Shown: in pieces, positions 19,648 to 27,832 of the stretch
Layout: the number at the start of each line of letters is the position of its first letter
How positions within the stretch are numbered: the stretch's first letter is position 1
Assembly: GCF_019924635.1 (NCBI RefSeq)
Contig: NZ_CP065037.1
Location: forward strand, 3,658,001 to 3,722,000
Source: Leifsonia sp. ZF2019
GTDB taxonomy: Bacteria; Actinomycetota; Actinomycetes; Actinomycetales; Microbacteriaceae
DNA length: 64,000 nucleotides
Reading direction: 5' to 3'
Notes under the pieces: model-generated
Told to the model about the DNA's origin: nothing
Databases searched by the model: none
Seen by the model: the letters and a program-made list of their open reading frames with translations, nothing else
Made by a program: the position numbers and the translations under genes

Positions 19648-20562
19648 TCAGGATGCGCGGGACGCGAGCCCGGCCACAGCCTCCAGCACCAGGAGCGCGG
19701 CCAGCCGCACCGTGCGCTGGTCGGCGGCGTCGGCGGTCGCGTCCACCTCCGCGATGTCGAGCGACCGGACGCGCGGGGAGGCCGCGGCGAGGCGTGCGAA
19801 GCGGCGCAGCTCCCACGCCGCGAGGCCACCGGGGACTGAGGCCGGGCAGCCGGGTGCGACGGAACGGTCGCACACGTCCACGTCGAGGTCGACGTGGACC
19901 GGGCCTGCGGATGCCCCGGCGATGTCGAGCGCCTCCGCCATGACATCGTCGAGCGGACGGCCGTGGAGCGCGTCACGCGGGACCACCGTGATCCCGAGCT
20001 CCTCGGCCCGGCGCGTGTAGGCGGCCGAGTTCGCGAAGTCGGCGATCCCGATCTGGACGATCCGGGTGCCGGCGAGCCCCGCCTCCACGAGCCGGCGGAC
20101 GGGTGAGCCGTTCGAGACGCCGTCTCGGAGGTCGTGGTGGGCGTCGAGGGTGATGAGCCCCGCCGTCCGCAGGTCATCGCCGAATGCGCCGAGAGCGGCG
20201 GGAACGGTCAGGGAGTTGTCGCCGCCGACCGCCACCGTGACGGTCGACCGGGCCGCGGCGGCCCGCATCGCCGCGATAGCGCGTGCCTCGCCCTCCGGGC
20301 CGTCCGGCTCCACGACATCGCCCTCGTCGACGAGCCGCAGGCGGTCGACCGCCGCGCCTGCGGTGTGGGTCGAATAGCGTCTCAGCGCGGATCGCACCGC
20401 GGCAGGCGTCGCGTGCGCCCCGGTCGGCGAGAGGGAGGTGCGCCAGGTCGGGAGTCCGAGCAGGGCGAGGTCCGCACGCGCGTCGTCCCCGAGCGTCTCG
20501 AGCGCGGGCCAGTCACCGGCCCGCGGCCAGAGCGGATCGACGGACAGCGCTGCGGTGCTCAT
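19648..20562 (-). CDS. hutG: Arginase/agmatinase-family hydrolase, probable formimidoylglutamase
   Basis: A 304-residue ureohydrolase. The family metal ligands are recognisable as VAVGGDNSLTV, LITLDAHHDLRDGVSNGSPVRR and VHVDLDVDVCDRS, with EVDATADAADQRTVRLAA near the C-terminus. The NGSPVRRLVEAGLAG and VQIGIADFANS stretches are typical of actinobacterial HutG enzymes that convert formiminoglutamate to glutamate and formamide. GGDN in place of the more common GGDH also fits that subgroup. It is convergent with hutI, completing the four-step pathway. An operator identical to the hutH/iclR site lies 53-70 bases upstream of its start, so coregulation is likely. Confidence 0.85.
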   Translation of the reverse strand: MSTAALSVDPLWPRAGDWPALETLGDDARADLALLGLPTWRTSLSPTGAHATPAAVRSALRRYSTHTAGAAVDRLRLVDEGDVVEPDGPEGEARAIAAMRAAAARSTVTVAVGGDNSLTVPAALGAFGDDLRTAGLITLDAHHDLRDGVSNGSPVRRLVEAGLAGTRIVQIGIADFANSAAYTRRAEELGITVVPRDALHGRPLDDVMAEALDIAGASAGPVHVDLDVDVCDRSVAPGCPASVPGGLAAWELRRFARLAAASPRVRSLDIAEVDATADAADQRTVRLAALLVLEAVAGLASRAS

Positions 20563-20579
20563 AGCGCGACGATACCGAG

Positions 20580-20617
20580 CGGGGGATGCGCGGACCGGAG
20601 CGGCCACGCATCCCCCG
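20580..20617. terminator. Perfect 11-base hairpin between RND gene and hutG
   Basis: CGGGGGATGCG (20580-20590) and CGCATCCCCCG (20607-20617) are perfectly complementary around a 16-base loop. It lies 41 bases after the leftward RND gene stop and 18 bases before the hutG start. It may terminate RND transcripts, or act with the overlapping hut site. There is no T-run. Confidence 0.45.
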
Positions 20618-20632
20618 TCTGGGATCCCGGAC
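20615..20632. promoter_or_regulatory. Putative hut operator, copy 2
   Basis: Identical in all 18 bases to 14985-15002 and placed 53-70 bases upstream of hutG. This exact sharing between two loci of one pathway is the main evidence for a common hut regulator site. Confidence 0.65.
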
Positions 20633-20657
20633 GACGTGTCGATCGCCCGGGACATCG

Positions 20658-23600
20658 TCAGAGCTGCCTGCCCCCGACCGGGGACGTGAACACAGGCGGC
20701 TGCGGGGTGCTCGCGCCGACCTCCGCTCCGGTGCCGCCGGGGCCCCGGGGAGCCCCGCCGTCGCCCGGCCCATCGTCGCCCGGCCCACCGTCCCCGGACG
20801 CGCCGCCGCCCTTCGCCGCCTTCTTCGCCTGCCGACGCTCCCGCGCCCCCTCGACGAGGTTGTAGAGCGTCGGCAGCACGACGAGCGTGAGCACGGTGGA
20901 CGAGATCAGGCCGCCGATCACCACGATCGCGAGCGGCTGCGAGATGAAGCCGCCGTGGCCGGTGAGTCCGATCGCCATCGGGGTCAGCGCGGCGATGGTC
21001 GCCAGCGCGGTCATCAGGATGGGGCGCAGACGGCGGGAGGCGCCGTGGACGACCGCCTCCGAGACCGAGAGCCCTCGCCTCCGGTACTGGTTCACCAGGT
21101 CGATGAGCACGATGGCGTTCGTCACGACGATGCCGATCAGCATCAGCACGCCGATGAGCGAGGCGACGCCGAGCGGGATGCCCGAGGCGAGCTGCAGCAG
21201 GATCGCGCCGGTGGCCGCGAACGGCACCGAGACGAGCAGGAGGAGCGGCTGACGCAGCGAACGGAACGTCGCCACCATCACGATGTACACGATCAGGATG
21301 GCTGCGAGCAGCGCGAGCCCCAGCTGCGCGAACGCGTCGGTCTGGCTCGACGAGACGCCGCCGATCACGGCGGTCGCGCCGTTCGGGAGGTCGGCAGCCT
21401 TGAGCGCCTTCGTCACGTCCGCGTTGGCGACCGTGAGGTTGTCCGTCGCGGGTGTCGCCGTCACCGTGGACGTGCGCAGGCCGCGCGCCGTGGTGACCGT
21501 CGCCGGGCCTTTGGCCTCCTCGACGGTCGCGAGGGAGCTGAGCGGCACGATGCCGGCGGCCGTCGGGATCTGCAGGTCCGCGAGCCCGGCGACGGTCGTC
21601 GGCGGGTTGGCGTTCTGGATGTAGATCTTCAGGCTGGTGTCGTCGATCGCGACGGTGCCGGCCTGGGTCGGCTGCATCGCCTGGGAGACGATCGTGCCGA
21701 CCGCGACCTCGCTCAGCCCGGCCTCCGCCGCCTTGGTGCGGTCGACGGTCACGGCGATGTAGGGCAGCGAGGCGCTCAGGTTGTCGGTGACCTGCTTGAG
21801 CGAGTCGTGCTTCTTCAGCTCGGCGACGACGGAGTCGGTCGCGGTCTGCAGATCGGCGCTGGACGTCGCCGAGATGTCCACCTCGATGTCGCTGGAGGCG
21901 CCGAATCCGCTCTGCGACGACACCTGGATGGTGCCCGCGCCGCTGATCGAGCCGAGTTCGCTCTCGATCGTGTTCTGCAGCTTCTCCTGGTCGGCGTCCG
22001 GGTCGGTCGTGATGGAGAAGGTGGTGCCGCCTCCGCCGCCGCCCGCGAAGGCGTCGCGCAGGGCGGAGCCGCTGGAGCCGATGGAGACCTGCACGGTCTC
22101 GACGCCCTTCGTGTCGAGCAGCTTCTGCTCGACCGCCTTCGCCGCGTCGTCCTTGGCCTGGAGGCTCGCGCCCGCCTCGAGCGTCTGCGTGATCGTCAGC
22201 GAGTTCTGGCCGCTCGAACCGAGGAAGTTCGTCTTCATCAGCGGGGCGAGCGCGAGAGTGCCGATCAGCACGAGGATCGAGAGGATCACCGTGATCGCCG
22301 AGTGCTTGAGCGTCCACCGGATGATCGGCAGGTAACCCTTCTGCAGTCGCGAGGGATGCTCGAGCTCGTCGTGACCGGACGCGGCGGCCTCCTCGACCGT
22401 CAGGTGCGCGGCATCGTCGTCGTGGGCGCCCCCCTCGTGCTTGCGCGCCTTCGGAGCGCGCAGGAACCAGTAGGCGAGCACCGGCACGATCGTCAGTGCC
22501 ACGAGCAGCGACGACAGCAGCGCGATCGTGACGGTCAGCGCGAACGGCCGGAACAGCTCGCCCGTCACGTCGCCCACGAACGCGAGGGGCAGGAACACCG
22601 CGACGGTCGTGATGGTGGACGCGGTGATCGCGCCGGCGACCTCGCGGACCGCGCGCACGATGGTGACCGCCCGGTCCGCGCCGGGCACCAGCTGTCTCTT
22701 GATGTTCTCGATGACCACGATGGAGTCGTCGACCACGCGCCCGATCGCGATCGTGAGCGCGCCGAGAGTGATGATGTTGAGTGTGTAGCCGGTCGCCCAC
22801 ATCACGACGAAGGTGATGAGCACGCTGGTCGGGATGGAGATCGCCGTCACCAGGGTCGAGCGCACCGACAGCAGGAACACCAGGATGACGATGACCGCCA
22901 TCACGAGGCCGAGCAGACCCTCCTCGGTGAGCGAGTTGATCGACTGCGTGATGAAGGGTGCCTGGTCGAACACGACGGTGATCTTCGCGTCGGAGCCGAG
23001 CTTCTTCTCGAGCTCGGAGATGAGCGCCGTCACGCCGTGCGAGACCTCGACCGTGTTGGCCGACGGGAGCTTGGTCACCGCGATCGTCAGGGCGGGCTTG
23101 CCGTCGACGCGGGAGAGGGAGGTGATCGGGTCGTCGGTCTCCGCCACCGTGGCGACGTCGCCGATGGTGGGCGGGGTGGCCGCCGCGTCGGCCGCGGCGG
23201 CAGCGGCGGCAGCGGCGGAACCGGCACCCGCGGCACCAGCGCCCGCGGCACCAGCGCCCGCGGCACCCGAACCCGCGGCACCGGCACCCGCGCCGCCCGC
23301 ACCCGCGCCGCTGCTCGATCCGCTCGCGGATGTCGTGCTGCGGACCAGCGGCAGTGCCGCGATGTCGTCGACCGAGGCGAGCTGCTTGCCCGACTGGATC
23401 GAGAGAGTCTTGCCGTCCTCGGTGATCGAGCCGCCCGGGAGCAGCACGCCGTTCTGCTGCAGCGCATCCTTGACCGCCGAGCTGCTGACACCCGCGGCAG
23501 CGAGCTTGGCCGCATCAGGGGTGATCGTGATGCGGCGGCCGACCTCGCCGACGAGCTGCGCGTCGTTGACGCCGGTGACGTCCTTGATGTCCGGGAGGGC

Positions 23601-24077
23601 GACCTTGGTGATGTCGTCGGCGAGCGTGCGCTGGTCGCCGCTGCTGCTGACGGCGAGCTGGATGACGGGGAGATCGTCGATGCTGCCGGAGACGACCTGC
23701 GGCTCGACCCCCGACGGGAGCGTCGACGAGATCTGGTTGATGGCGCGGTCGATCTTCTGCTCGGCCGTCGCCAGGTCGGTGCCGTAGGTGAACTTCGCCG
23801 TGATGATCGACTGGTTCGTGCTACTGACCGCCGACGTGCTCTCGAGGTCCGGGACGCCCTGGATCGCGGCCTCCACGGGCGTGCTCACGTCGTTGTTCAC
23901 GACCTCCGGCGACGCCCCGGGGTAGGTCGACACGATCGCGAGCTGCGGGAACGAGATCGACGGGACGAGCTCCTGCTTCAGGTTCGCGAGCGCGAGGCCG
24001 CCGAACACGGCCGCCACGATCGTGACGAGCGCGATCAGCGCGCGATTCTTCATGCTGAGCACAGCGAGAAAGTGCAC
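20658..24077 (-). CDS. RND-superfamily efflux permease (AcrB/HAE1-like)
   Basis: A 1139-residue membrane permease. The first helix (FLAVLSMKNRALIALVTIVAAVFGGLALA) precedes a large extracytoplasmic loop with the family segment TYPGASPEVVNNDVSTPVEAAI; two six-helix blocks follow, with GRVVDDSIVVIENI and the second-half counterpart VLIGIVVTNAIVLIDLV. The acidic GRVVDDS residues are typical of proton-driven RND pumps. A striking Ala/Gly/Ser-rich insertion of about 60 residues (encoded around 23160-23330) interrupts the first periplasmic loop. No membrane-fusion protein gene is adjacent, so this is probably a stand-alone Gram-positive type. The GTG at 24077 has GAGGGG upstream. The C-terminus is Gly/Pro-rich. 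Confidence 0.88.
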   Translation of the reverse strand: MHFLAVLSMKNRALIALVTIVAAVFGGLALANLKQELVPSISFPQLAIVSTYPGASPEVVNNDVSTPVEAAIQGVPDLESTSAVSSTNQSIITAKFTYGTDLATAEQKIDRAINQISSTLPSGVEPQVVSGSIDDLPVIQLAVSSSGDQRTLADDITKVALPDIKDVTGVNDAQLVGEVGRRITITPDAAKLAAAGVSSSAVKDALQQNGVLLPGGSITEDGKTLSIQSGKQLASVDDIAALPLVRSTTSASGSSSGAGAGGAGAGAAGSGAAGAGAAGAGAAGAGSAAAAAAAAADAAATPPTIGDVATVAETDDPITSLSRVDGKPALTIAVTKLPSANTVEVSHGVTALISELEKKLGSDAKITVVFDQAPFITQSINSLTEEGLLGLVMAVIVILVFLLSVRSTLVTAISIPTSVLITFVVMWATGYTLNIITLGALTIAIGRVVDDSIVVIENIKRQLVPGADRAVTIVRAVREVAGAITASTITTVAVFLPLAFVGDVTGELFRPFALTVTIALLSSLLVALTIVPVLAYWFLRAPKARKHEGGAHDDDAAHLTVEEAAASGHDELEHPSRLQKGYLPIIRWTLKHSAITVILSILVLIGTLALAPLMKTNFLGSSGQNSLTITQTLEAGASLQAKDDAAKAVEQKLLDTKGVETVQVSIGSSGSALRDAFAGGGGGGTTFSITTDPDADQEKLQNTIESELGSISGAGTIQVSSQSGFGASSDIEVDISATSSADLQTATDSVVAELKKHDSLKQVTDNLSASLPYIAVTVDRTKAAEAGLSEVAVGTIVSQAMQPTQAGTVAIDDTSLKIYIQNANPPTTVAGLADLQIPTAAGIVPLSSLATVEEAKGPATVTTARGLRTSTVTATPATDNLTVANADVTKALKAADLPNGATAVIGGVSSSQTDAFAQLGLALLAAILIVYIVMVATFRSLRQPLLLLVSVPFAATGAILLQLASGIPLGVASLIGVLMLIGIVVTNAIVLIDLVNQYRRRGLSVSEAVVHGASRRLRPILMTALATIAALTPMAIGLTGHGGFISQPLAIVVIGGLISSTVLTLVVLPTLYNLVEGARERRQAKKAAKGGGASGDGGPGDDGPGDGGAPRGPGGTGAEVGASTPQPPVFTSPVGGRQL

Positions 24078-24215
24078 GGATGTTCCCCTCAGCGGGTGGT
24101 TGTTACTGGACGTGCGACAGCGACGGCGCATGCCGAGTATCGCATTGCAGCGACTGCACAATCCTCATGCCGTGGTACTACATCCCCTTCGGCGCCCGGC
24201 GCCGGGTCGAACGAC
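24078..24215. other. Upstream region of the RND permease
   Basis: 138 bases holding the permease ribosome-binding site and presumably its leftward promoter. A TANNNT-type box (GATACT on the minus strand near 24138) is possible, but I cannot pair it with a -35. No gene seen. Confidence 0.3.
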
Positions 24216-24268
24216 GGGGGTCGCGAAACGCCGGATTGGTTGCACCGGAGCGGCAGGATGCGACCCCT
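24216..24268. repeat. Family A palindromic element, copy 3
   Basis: GGGGTCGCGAAACGCCGG on the left and CGGCAGGATGCGACCCCT on the right form the family A hairpin (GGGGTCGC/GCGACCCC core). It lies 45 bases beyond the stop of the leftward MocR gene at 24313, in terminator position. Confidence 0.65.
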
Positions 24269-24312
24269 CGGCGGGAAGGGCGGGGGCGGGCAGCGGCGCG
24301 GACGGCGGCGGC

Positions 24313-25791
24313 TCAGACCACGTTGGGCAGCGCCGGGGCGTCGTAGTATGGCGCGGGCTCGTTCGCCGCCACGGCCCACGCGCGCTCCAGGGCCGCGAAG
24401 GCGCGCTCCGTCTCCTCGACCGAGTAGGTGATCGGGATGCGCAGCGAACGCTCGAAGGCCCCGTCGAGCCCGAAGCGCGGGCCGGCGGCGATCAGGAGGC
24501 CGTGGTTGCGGGCGGCGAGAGCGAGCGCCGAGCTGACCGGCGCACCGATGCCGACCCACGCCGCGAGTCCTCCGTGGAGGCGCGGCATCGTCCAGTCGGG
24601 GAAGGTGGAGGCGATCAGGCGCTGCACGGTCGCGCGCCCCTCCCGCAGCTGCACCCGACGCTCCTCCACGATCTCCGCCGTCTGCGGCAGCATGCGGGCG
24701 ACGACGAGCTGCTCGAGCATCGGCGTTCCGAGGTCGGTGGCGGGTTTGGCGGCGATCATCCGCTGCACGAGCGGTCGGTCGGCGCGGATCCAGCCGATCC
24801 GCAGACCACCCCACAGGCTCTTGCTGGCCGAGCCGATCAGCAGCACGGGGGCCCCTCCCGCGTGGGGCTCCGCATAGTGCGGCAGCGGGAGGTGCGCACC
24901 GAGGCGGTCGATGTCGAGCTCGCCCGTCGTCTCATCCGCGACGACGATCGTCCCCTGGGCCGCGGCCGCGGCCAGCACCCGCTCGCGCGTGGTGGGCGAC
25001 ATGGACGCGCCCGTCGGATTGTGGAAGTCGGGGATGAGGTAGGCGAGGGCGGGGTTCGCTCGGCGGATCGTCTGCTCGATCGCGTCCACGTCCCACCCGT
25101 CGTTCTCCGCGTCGAGAGGATGCGGCCCCTCCTCCGGCGGCGTCACCGTGATCGGGACGAGCCGCGCGCCCGCCAGCCGGAGCGCCTCCGTGGCGTGGGG
25201 ATAGGTCGGCATCTCGACCAGCGCGCGGTCGCCGCGGCCGAGAAAGGTGCGGGCGATCAGGGCGATGGCCTGCTGCGCGCCGACGGTCACCAGCACCTGG
25301 TCCGGATCGGTCGGGAGCCCGCGTTCGGTGTAGCGGTCGGCGATCGCCTGCCGGAGGTGCGGCAGACCGACCGGGTCGTAGCCGGAGTCGGGGAGGAAGT
25401 GGGGCAGCTCTTCGGCGGCCGCGCGCGCGGCAGCCGGGAGCGACGCCGCCGCCGGCAGTGCGGCCTTCGTGAAGTCGAGCATCCCTTCGCCGCCGCCGAT
25501 CGGCAGGGCGAGCGCGGGTCCGGGGAGGCGGGTCACGCTGCCGGAGCCGCGCACGCTGTCGACGAAGCCGCCCTCGCGCAGGTGGCGGTACGCCGCGGCG
25601 ACCGTCGTGCGGCTCAGGGCCAGGCGGGCGGCGAGATCACGCTCGGCCGGCAGGCGTGTGCCGATCGGGATGCGGCCGTCGAGCACCAGGAGGCGCACCC
25701 GGTCGGCGAGGTCCTGGTACTGCGAGCCGTTCCCCCGCCACTGCCCGAGCAGGGCCTCCAGGGAGCGGGCCGTGAGATGTGTATCCGACAT
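24313..25791 (-). CDS. MocR-family regulator (GntR HTH fused to aminotransferase-like domain)
   Basis: A 492-residue regulator with an N-terminal GntR winged HTH (about 20-90; QDLADRVRLLVLDGRIPIGTRLPAERDLAARLALSRTTVAAAYRHL) and a class-I aminotransferase-like domain (about 115-480). The PLP lysine is in LIGSASKSLWGGLRIG, and PDFHNPTGA supplies the usual phosphate/Asn contacts. MocR proteins sense PLP or amino compounds and usually control the divergent neighbour. The ATG at 25791 was chosen because TAAGGT (25804-25799, minus strand) ends 7 bases before it. It is divergent from a YczE-type membrane gene, a pairing also known in Bacillus subtilis (ycxD-yczE). Confidence 0.9.
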   Translation of the reverse strand: MSDTHLTARSLEALLGQWRGNGSQYQDLADRVRLLVLDGRIPIGTRLPAERDLAARLALSRTTVAAAYRHLREGGFVDSVRGSGSVTRLPGPALALPIGGGEGMLDFTKAALPAAASLPAAARAAAEELPHFLPDSGYDPVGLPHLRQAIADRYTERGLPTDPDQVLVTVGAQQAIALIARTFLGRGDRALVEMPTYPHATEALRLAGARLVPITVTPPEEGPHPLDAENDGWDVDAIEQTIRRANPALAYLIPDFHNPTGASMSPTTRERVLAAAAAQGTIVVADETTGELDIDRLGAHLPLPHYAEPHAGGAPVLLIGSASKSLWGGLRIGWIRADRPLVQRMIAAKPATDLGTPMLEQLVVARMLPQTAEIVEERRVQLREGRATVQRLIASTFPDWTMPRLHGGLAAWVGIGAPVSSALALAARNHGLLIAAGPRFGLDGAFERSLRIPITYSVEETERAFAALERAWAVAANEPAPYYDAPALPNVV

Positions 25792-25798
25792 GCATGCC

Positions 25799-25845
25799 AC
25801 CTTAACTTAATTGGCATCTTGATGGAAGGCCAATCGGGCGATTGG
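25799..25845. promoter_or_regulatory. MocR-YczE divergent promoter with three ATTGG/CCAAT half-sites
   Basis: ATTGG at 25810-25814, CCAAT at 25830-25834 and ATTGG at 25841-25845. The last two form a perfect CCAATCG-GG-CGATTGG palindrome (25830-25845). Centres are 20 and 11 bases apart, near two turns and one turn of helix. The leftward -10 TAAGGT lies at 25804-25799. This arrangement resembles the mixed direct/inverted sites known for MocR regulators. Confidence 0.55.
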
Positions 25846-25848
25846 ATT

Positions 25849-26796
25849 GTGAAGGTGACCACTCGACTCCTCCTGACCCGGCGCCTCGTCCAGTTGCTGA
25901 TCGGCCTCTTCCTCTACGGGATGGCCATCGCACTGATGGTGCGCGCCGCCATCGGGGTGTCGCCGTGGGACGTGCTCGCCCAGGGCCTCTCCATCCACAG
26001 CGGCTGGGCGTTCGGCCTCATCACGAACGTGGTCGGCCTCGCGGTGCTCCTCCTCTGGATCCCGCTGCGACAGCGCCCGGGTCTCGGCACGGTGCTCAAC
26101 GCGCTGCTCGTCGGGCCCAGCGCGCAGTTCGGGCTGTGGATCATTCCGCAGCAGACCGAGGTATGGCTGCAGGTACTGCTCTTCCTCGCCGGGCTGGCCC
26201 TGCTCGCCGTCGCGACCGGCCTCTACATCGGAGCCCAACTGGGCCCCGGCCCCCGAGATGGCCTCATGACCGGCCTGCACGCGCGGACGGGATGGCCGAT
26301 CTGGGCCGTCCGCACCGGTATCGAGATCGTCGTCCTCGTGATCGGCTGGATCCTCGGCGGCAACGTCGGCGTCGGCACCCTCGCCGAGGCCCTCCTGATC
26401 GGGCCGCTCTGCGCCATCACGATCCCCTTCTTCGCCATCCGGCTGCCGCAGGACGCTGCAACGACTGCACCGCTGGAGAGCGAACTCGAGGGCACGGCCG
26501 AGCAGTCGGCCGGCCTTCGCGACGAGCAGGATGCCGCGCGTGTCGACGTGCGCGACGGCATCCTGCTCGAATCGGACGCCGCCGCACGCCATCGCTTCGC
26601 CGACCACGCGCGCAGCCCGCTCGTGCGCCGGACGCAGCCCGACCGGGCGCCGGCGGACGCGACGCCCGCCGCCCGCTCCGCGGACGCCGGAGAGTCCGCT
26701 CCCCCTGCCGACTCCGACCGCCGCCCCTCCCGCCTCGTCGCCGCCCACTGGCTCGACGACCGCCTCACCGGCCGCGCCCGCGCGCGCCGCGCCTGA
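25849..26796 (+). CDS. YczE/YyaS/YitT-like membrane protein with long C-terminal tail
   Basis: A 315-residue integral membrane protein. About five hydrophobic helices fill residues 10-200, including the YczE-type segment RLVQLLIGLFLYGMAIALMV, IGVSPWDVLAQGL and GPRDGLMTGLHARTGWPIW. Typical family members end near residue 215; here a hydrophilic Ala/Asp/Arg-rich tail of about 100 residues follows and may be disordered. Two starts are possible: GTG 25849 (chosen, as it lies beyond the operator) and ATG 25822 (inside it). Function is unknown; control by the adjacent MocR protein is inferred from divergent placement and shared half-sites. Confidence 0.82.
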   Translation: MKVTTRLLLTRRLVQLLIGLFLYGMAIALMVRAAIGVSPWDVLAQGLSIHSGWAFGLITNVVGLAVLLLWIPLRQRPGLGTVLNALLVGPSAQFGLWIIPQQTEVWLQVLLFLAGLALLAVATGLYIGAQLGPGPRDGLMTGLHARTGWPIWAVRTGIEIVVLVIGWILGGNVGVGTLAEALLIGPLCAITIPFFAIRLPQDAATTAPLESELEGTAEQSAGLRDEQDAARVDVRDGILLESDAAARHRFADHARSPLVRRTQPDRAPADATPAARSADAGESAPPADSDRRPSRLVAAHWLDDRLTGRARARRA

Positions 26797-26823
26797 CCCG
26801 CGCGCGCCTCCGGCGCTCTCGCC

Positions 26824-26882
26824 GAGACGGCTCGAAATCGCACGAATCGCGTCGAGACGGCCCACTGTGGGCCGCCTCGACG
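26824..26882. repeat. Family C palindromic element, copy 2 (convergent terminator)
   Basis: Begins GAGACGGCTCGAAATCGCAC and ends in the hairpin TCGAGACGGCCC-actgt-GGGCCGCCTCGA (26852-26880; 11 of 12 pairs). It lies between convergent stops at 26796 and 26906. The match to copy 1 (2682-2740) includes compensating changes in the stem. Confidence 0.7.
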
Positions 26883-26905
26883 GCGCGGGCACCCGGCGTG
26901 CGCGC

Positions 26906-27667
26906 CTACGCGGGGCCGGCAGCCACGTAGGCGCGCAGGGCGTCGCGGACGAACTCGGCACCGGAGGCGCCGCCGTAGTTCGCGGCGAAGCGCGCGTCGG
27001 CGACGTACATGTCGCCGAGGCCCGTCAAGTAGCCCGCCGGCGGCGTGCCGGTGCCGTAGCCCGGGGTTCCGGGGATGTCGGCCAGCCATTCCGCGTGACG
27101 CCGGGCGAGCGCCTGGGCCTCGTCCGAGTCGGGCGCGAGCCCGCGGGAGGCCGCGTCCGTCCAGTCGGCCGCGAGCCGCTCCTGGCGCTCCTTCCACCCC
27201 TGACGCTGCTCCGGGGTCATCCCCCGCCACCAGCGATCCGACGCGGCGTACGCCTCGCTCCCCCAGCGTTGCTCGACCTCCTCCTTGTACCGGGTGTGGT
27301 CGAACCCGTCGAACATGTCTTCCGCCATGATCTCTTCTCCTCTCTCCACGGCGTGGATGGTCGTCTCGACCGACGCGATCTGCCGCGCCAGTCGTGCCTG
27401 CTCGCCCTGCAGCCACCCGAGGTGGTCGCGCAGCGCGAGCACGGCGTCGTCCCGGTCGGCGAGCACGCGGGCGACGGCCGGGAGGCTCAACCCGAGCTCC
27501 CGCAGCAGCAGGATGCGCTGGAGCCGCACCAGCGCATCCCGGTCGTAGTGCCGGTACCCGTTCGAGCCGACGCGGCTCGGTCGCAGCAGACCGATGGCGT
27601 CGTAGTGGCGCAGCGTCCTGCTGGTGGTGCCGGCGATACGGGCGATGTCCTGGATGGACCAGTCCAT
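26906..27667 (-). CDS. TipA-type MerR regulator (HTH plus TipAS domain)
   Basis: A 253-residue MerR-family activator. The N-terminal winged HTH is DIARIAGTTSRTLRHYDAIGLLRPSR (about 7-32), followed by RILLLRELGLSLPAVARVL and a dimerisation coiled coil (about 85-110). The C-terminal half (about 120-253) is a TipAS antibiotic-recognition domain, with DHTRYKEEVEQRWGSEAY and PEQRQGWKERQERLAADW; in Streptomyces TipA this domain binds thiopeptides and other drugs. The ATG at 27667 has GAGGAGGG upstream. A MerR-class promoter with 19-base spacer lies directly upstream, so autoactivation is expected. An internal start giving the TipAS domain alone, as in tipA, may exist near the MAEDMF segment. Confidence 0.9.
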   Translation of the reverse strand: MDWSIQDIARIAGTTSRTLRHYDAIGLLRPSRVGSNGYRHYDRDALVRLQRILLLRELGLSLPAVARVLADRDDAVLALRDHLGWLQGEQARLARQIASVETTIHAVERGEEIMAEDMFDGFDHTRYKEEVEQRWGSEAYAASDRWWRGMTPEQRQGWKERQERLAADWTDAASRGLAPDSDEAQALARRHAEWLADIPGTPGYGTGTPPAGYLTGLGDMYVADARFAANYGGASGAEFVRDALRAYVAAGPA

Positions 27668-27692
27668 GGCGACCCTCCTCTCGTTCGCTGCC

Positions 27693-27723
27693 ACGCTACA
27701 ACTTGACGTAACGTCAATCTCAA
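27693..27723 (-). promoter_or_regulatory. MerR-class promoter with 19-base spacer and internal dyad
   Basis: On the minus strand: -35 TTGAGA (27723-27718), a spacer of exactly 19 bases containing the perfect dyad TTGACGT-T-ACGTCAA (27717-27703), and -10 TAGCGT (27698-27693). The over-long spacer with a central dyad is the hallmark of MerR-activated promoters. Confidence 0.65.
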
Positions 27724-27832
27724 GGCGCCGCTGCACGGTATTCGGTGCAGGCCCGGATGCGCGTGGGCCGCGTTCTGTTAGCGTGACTGGCGGGGGCGAG
27801 GGGCCTCCGCCAACCGTGGAAAGGCGTACGAC

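Noticed and set aside
20586..24431. Rightward open frame of 1281 codons antisense to the RND permease
   Set aside because: Composition is dominated by Arg/Asp/Glu/His as in a complement-frame shadow, while the opposite strand encodes a complete RND permease.
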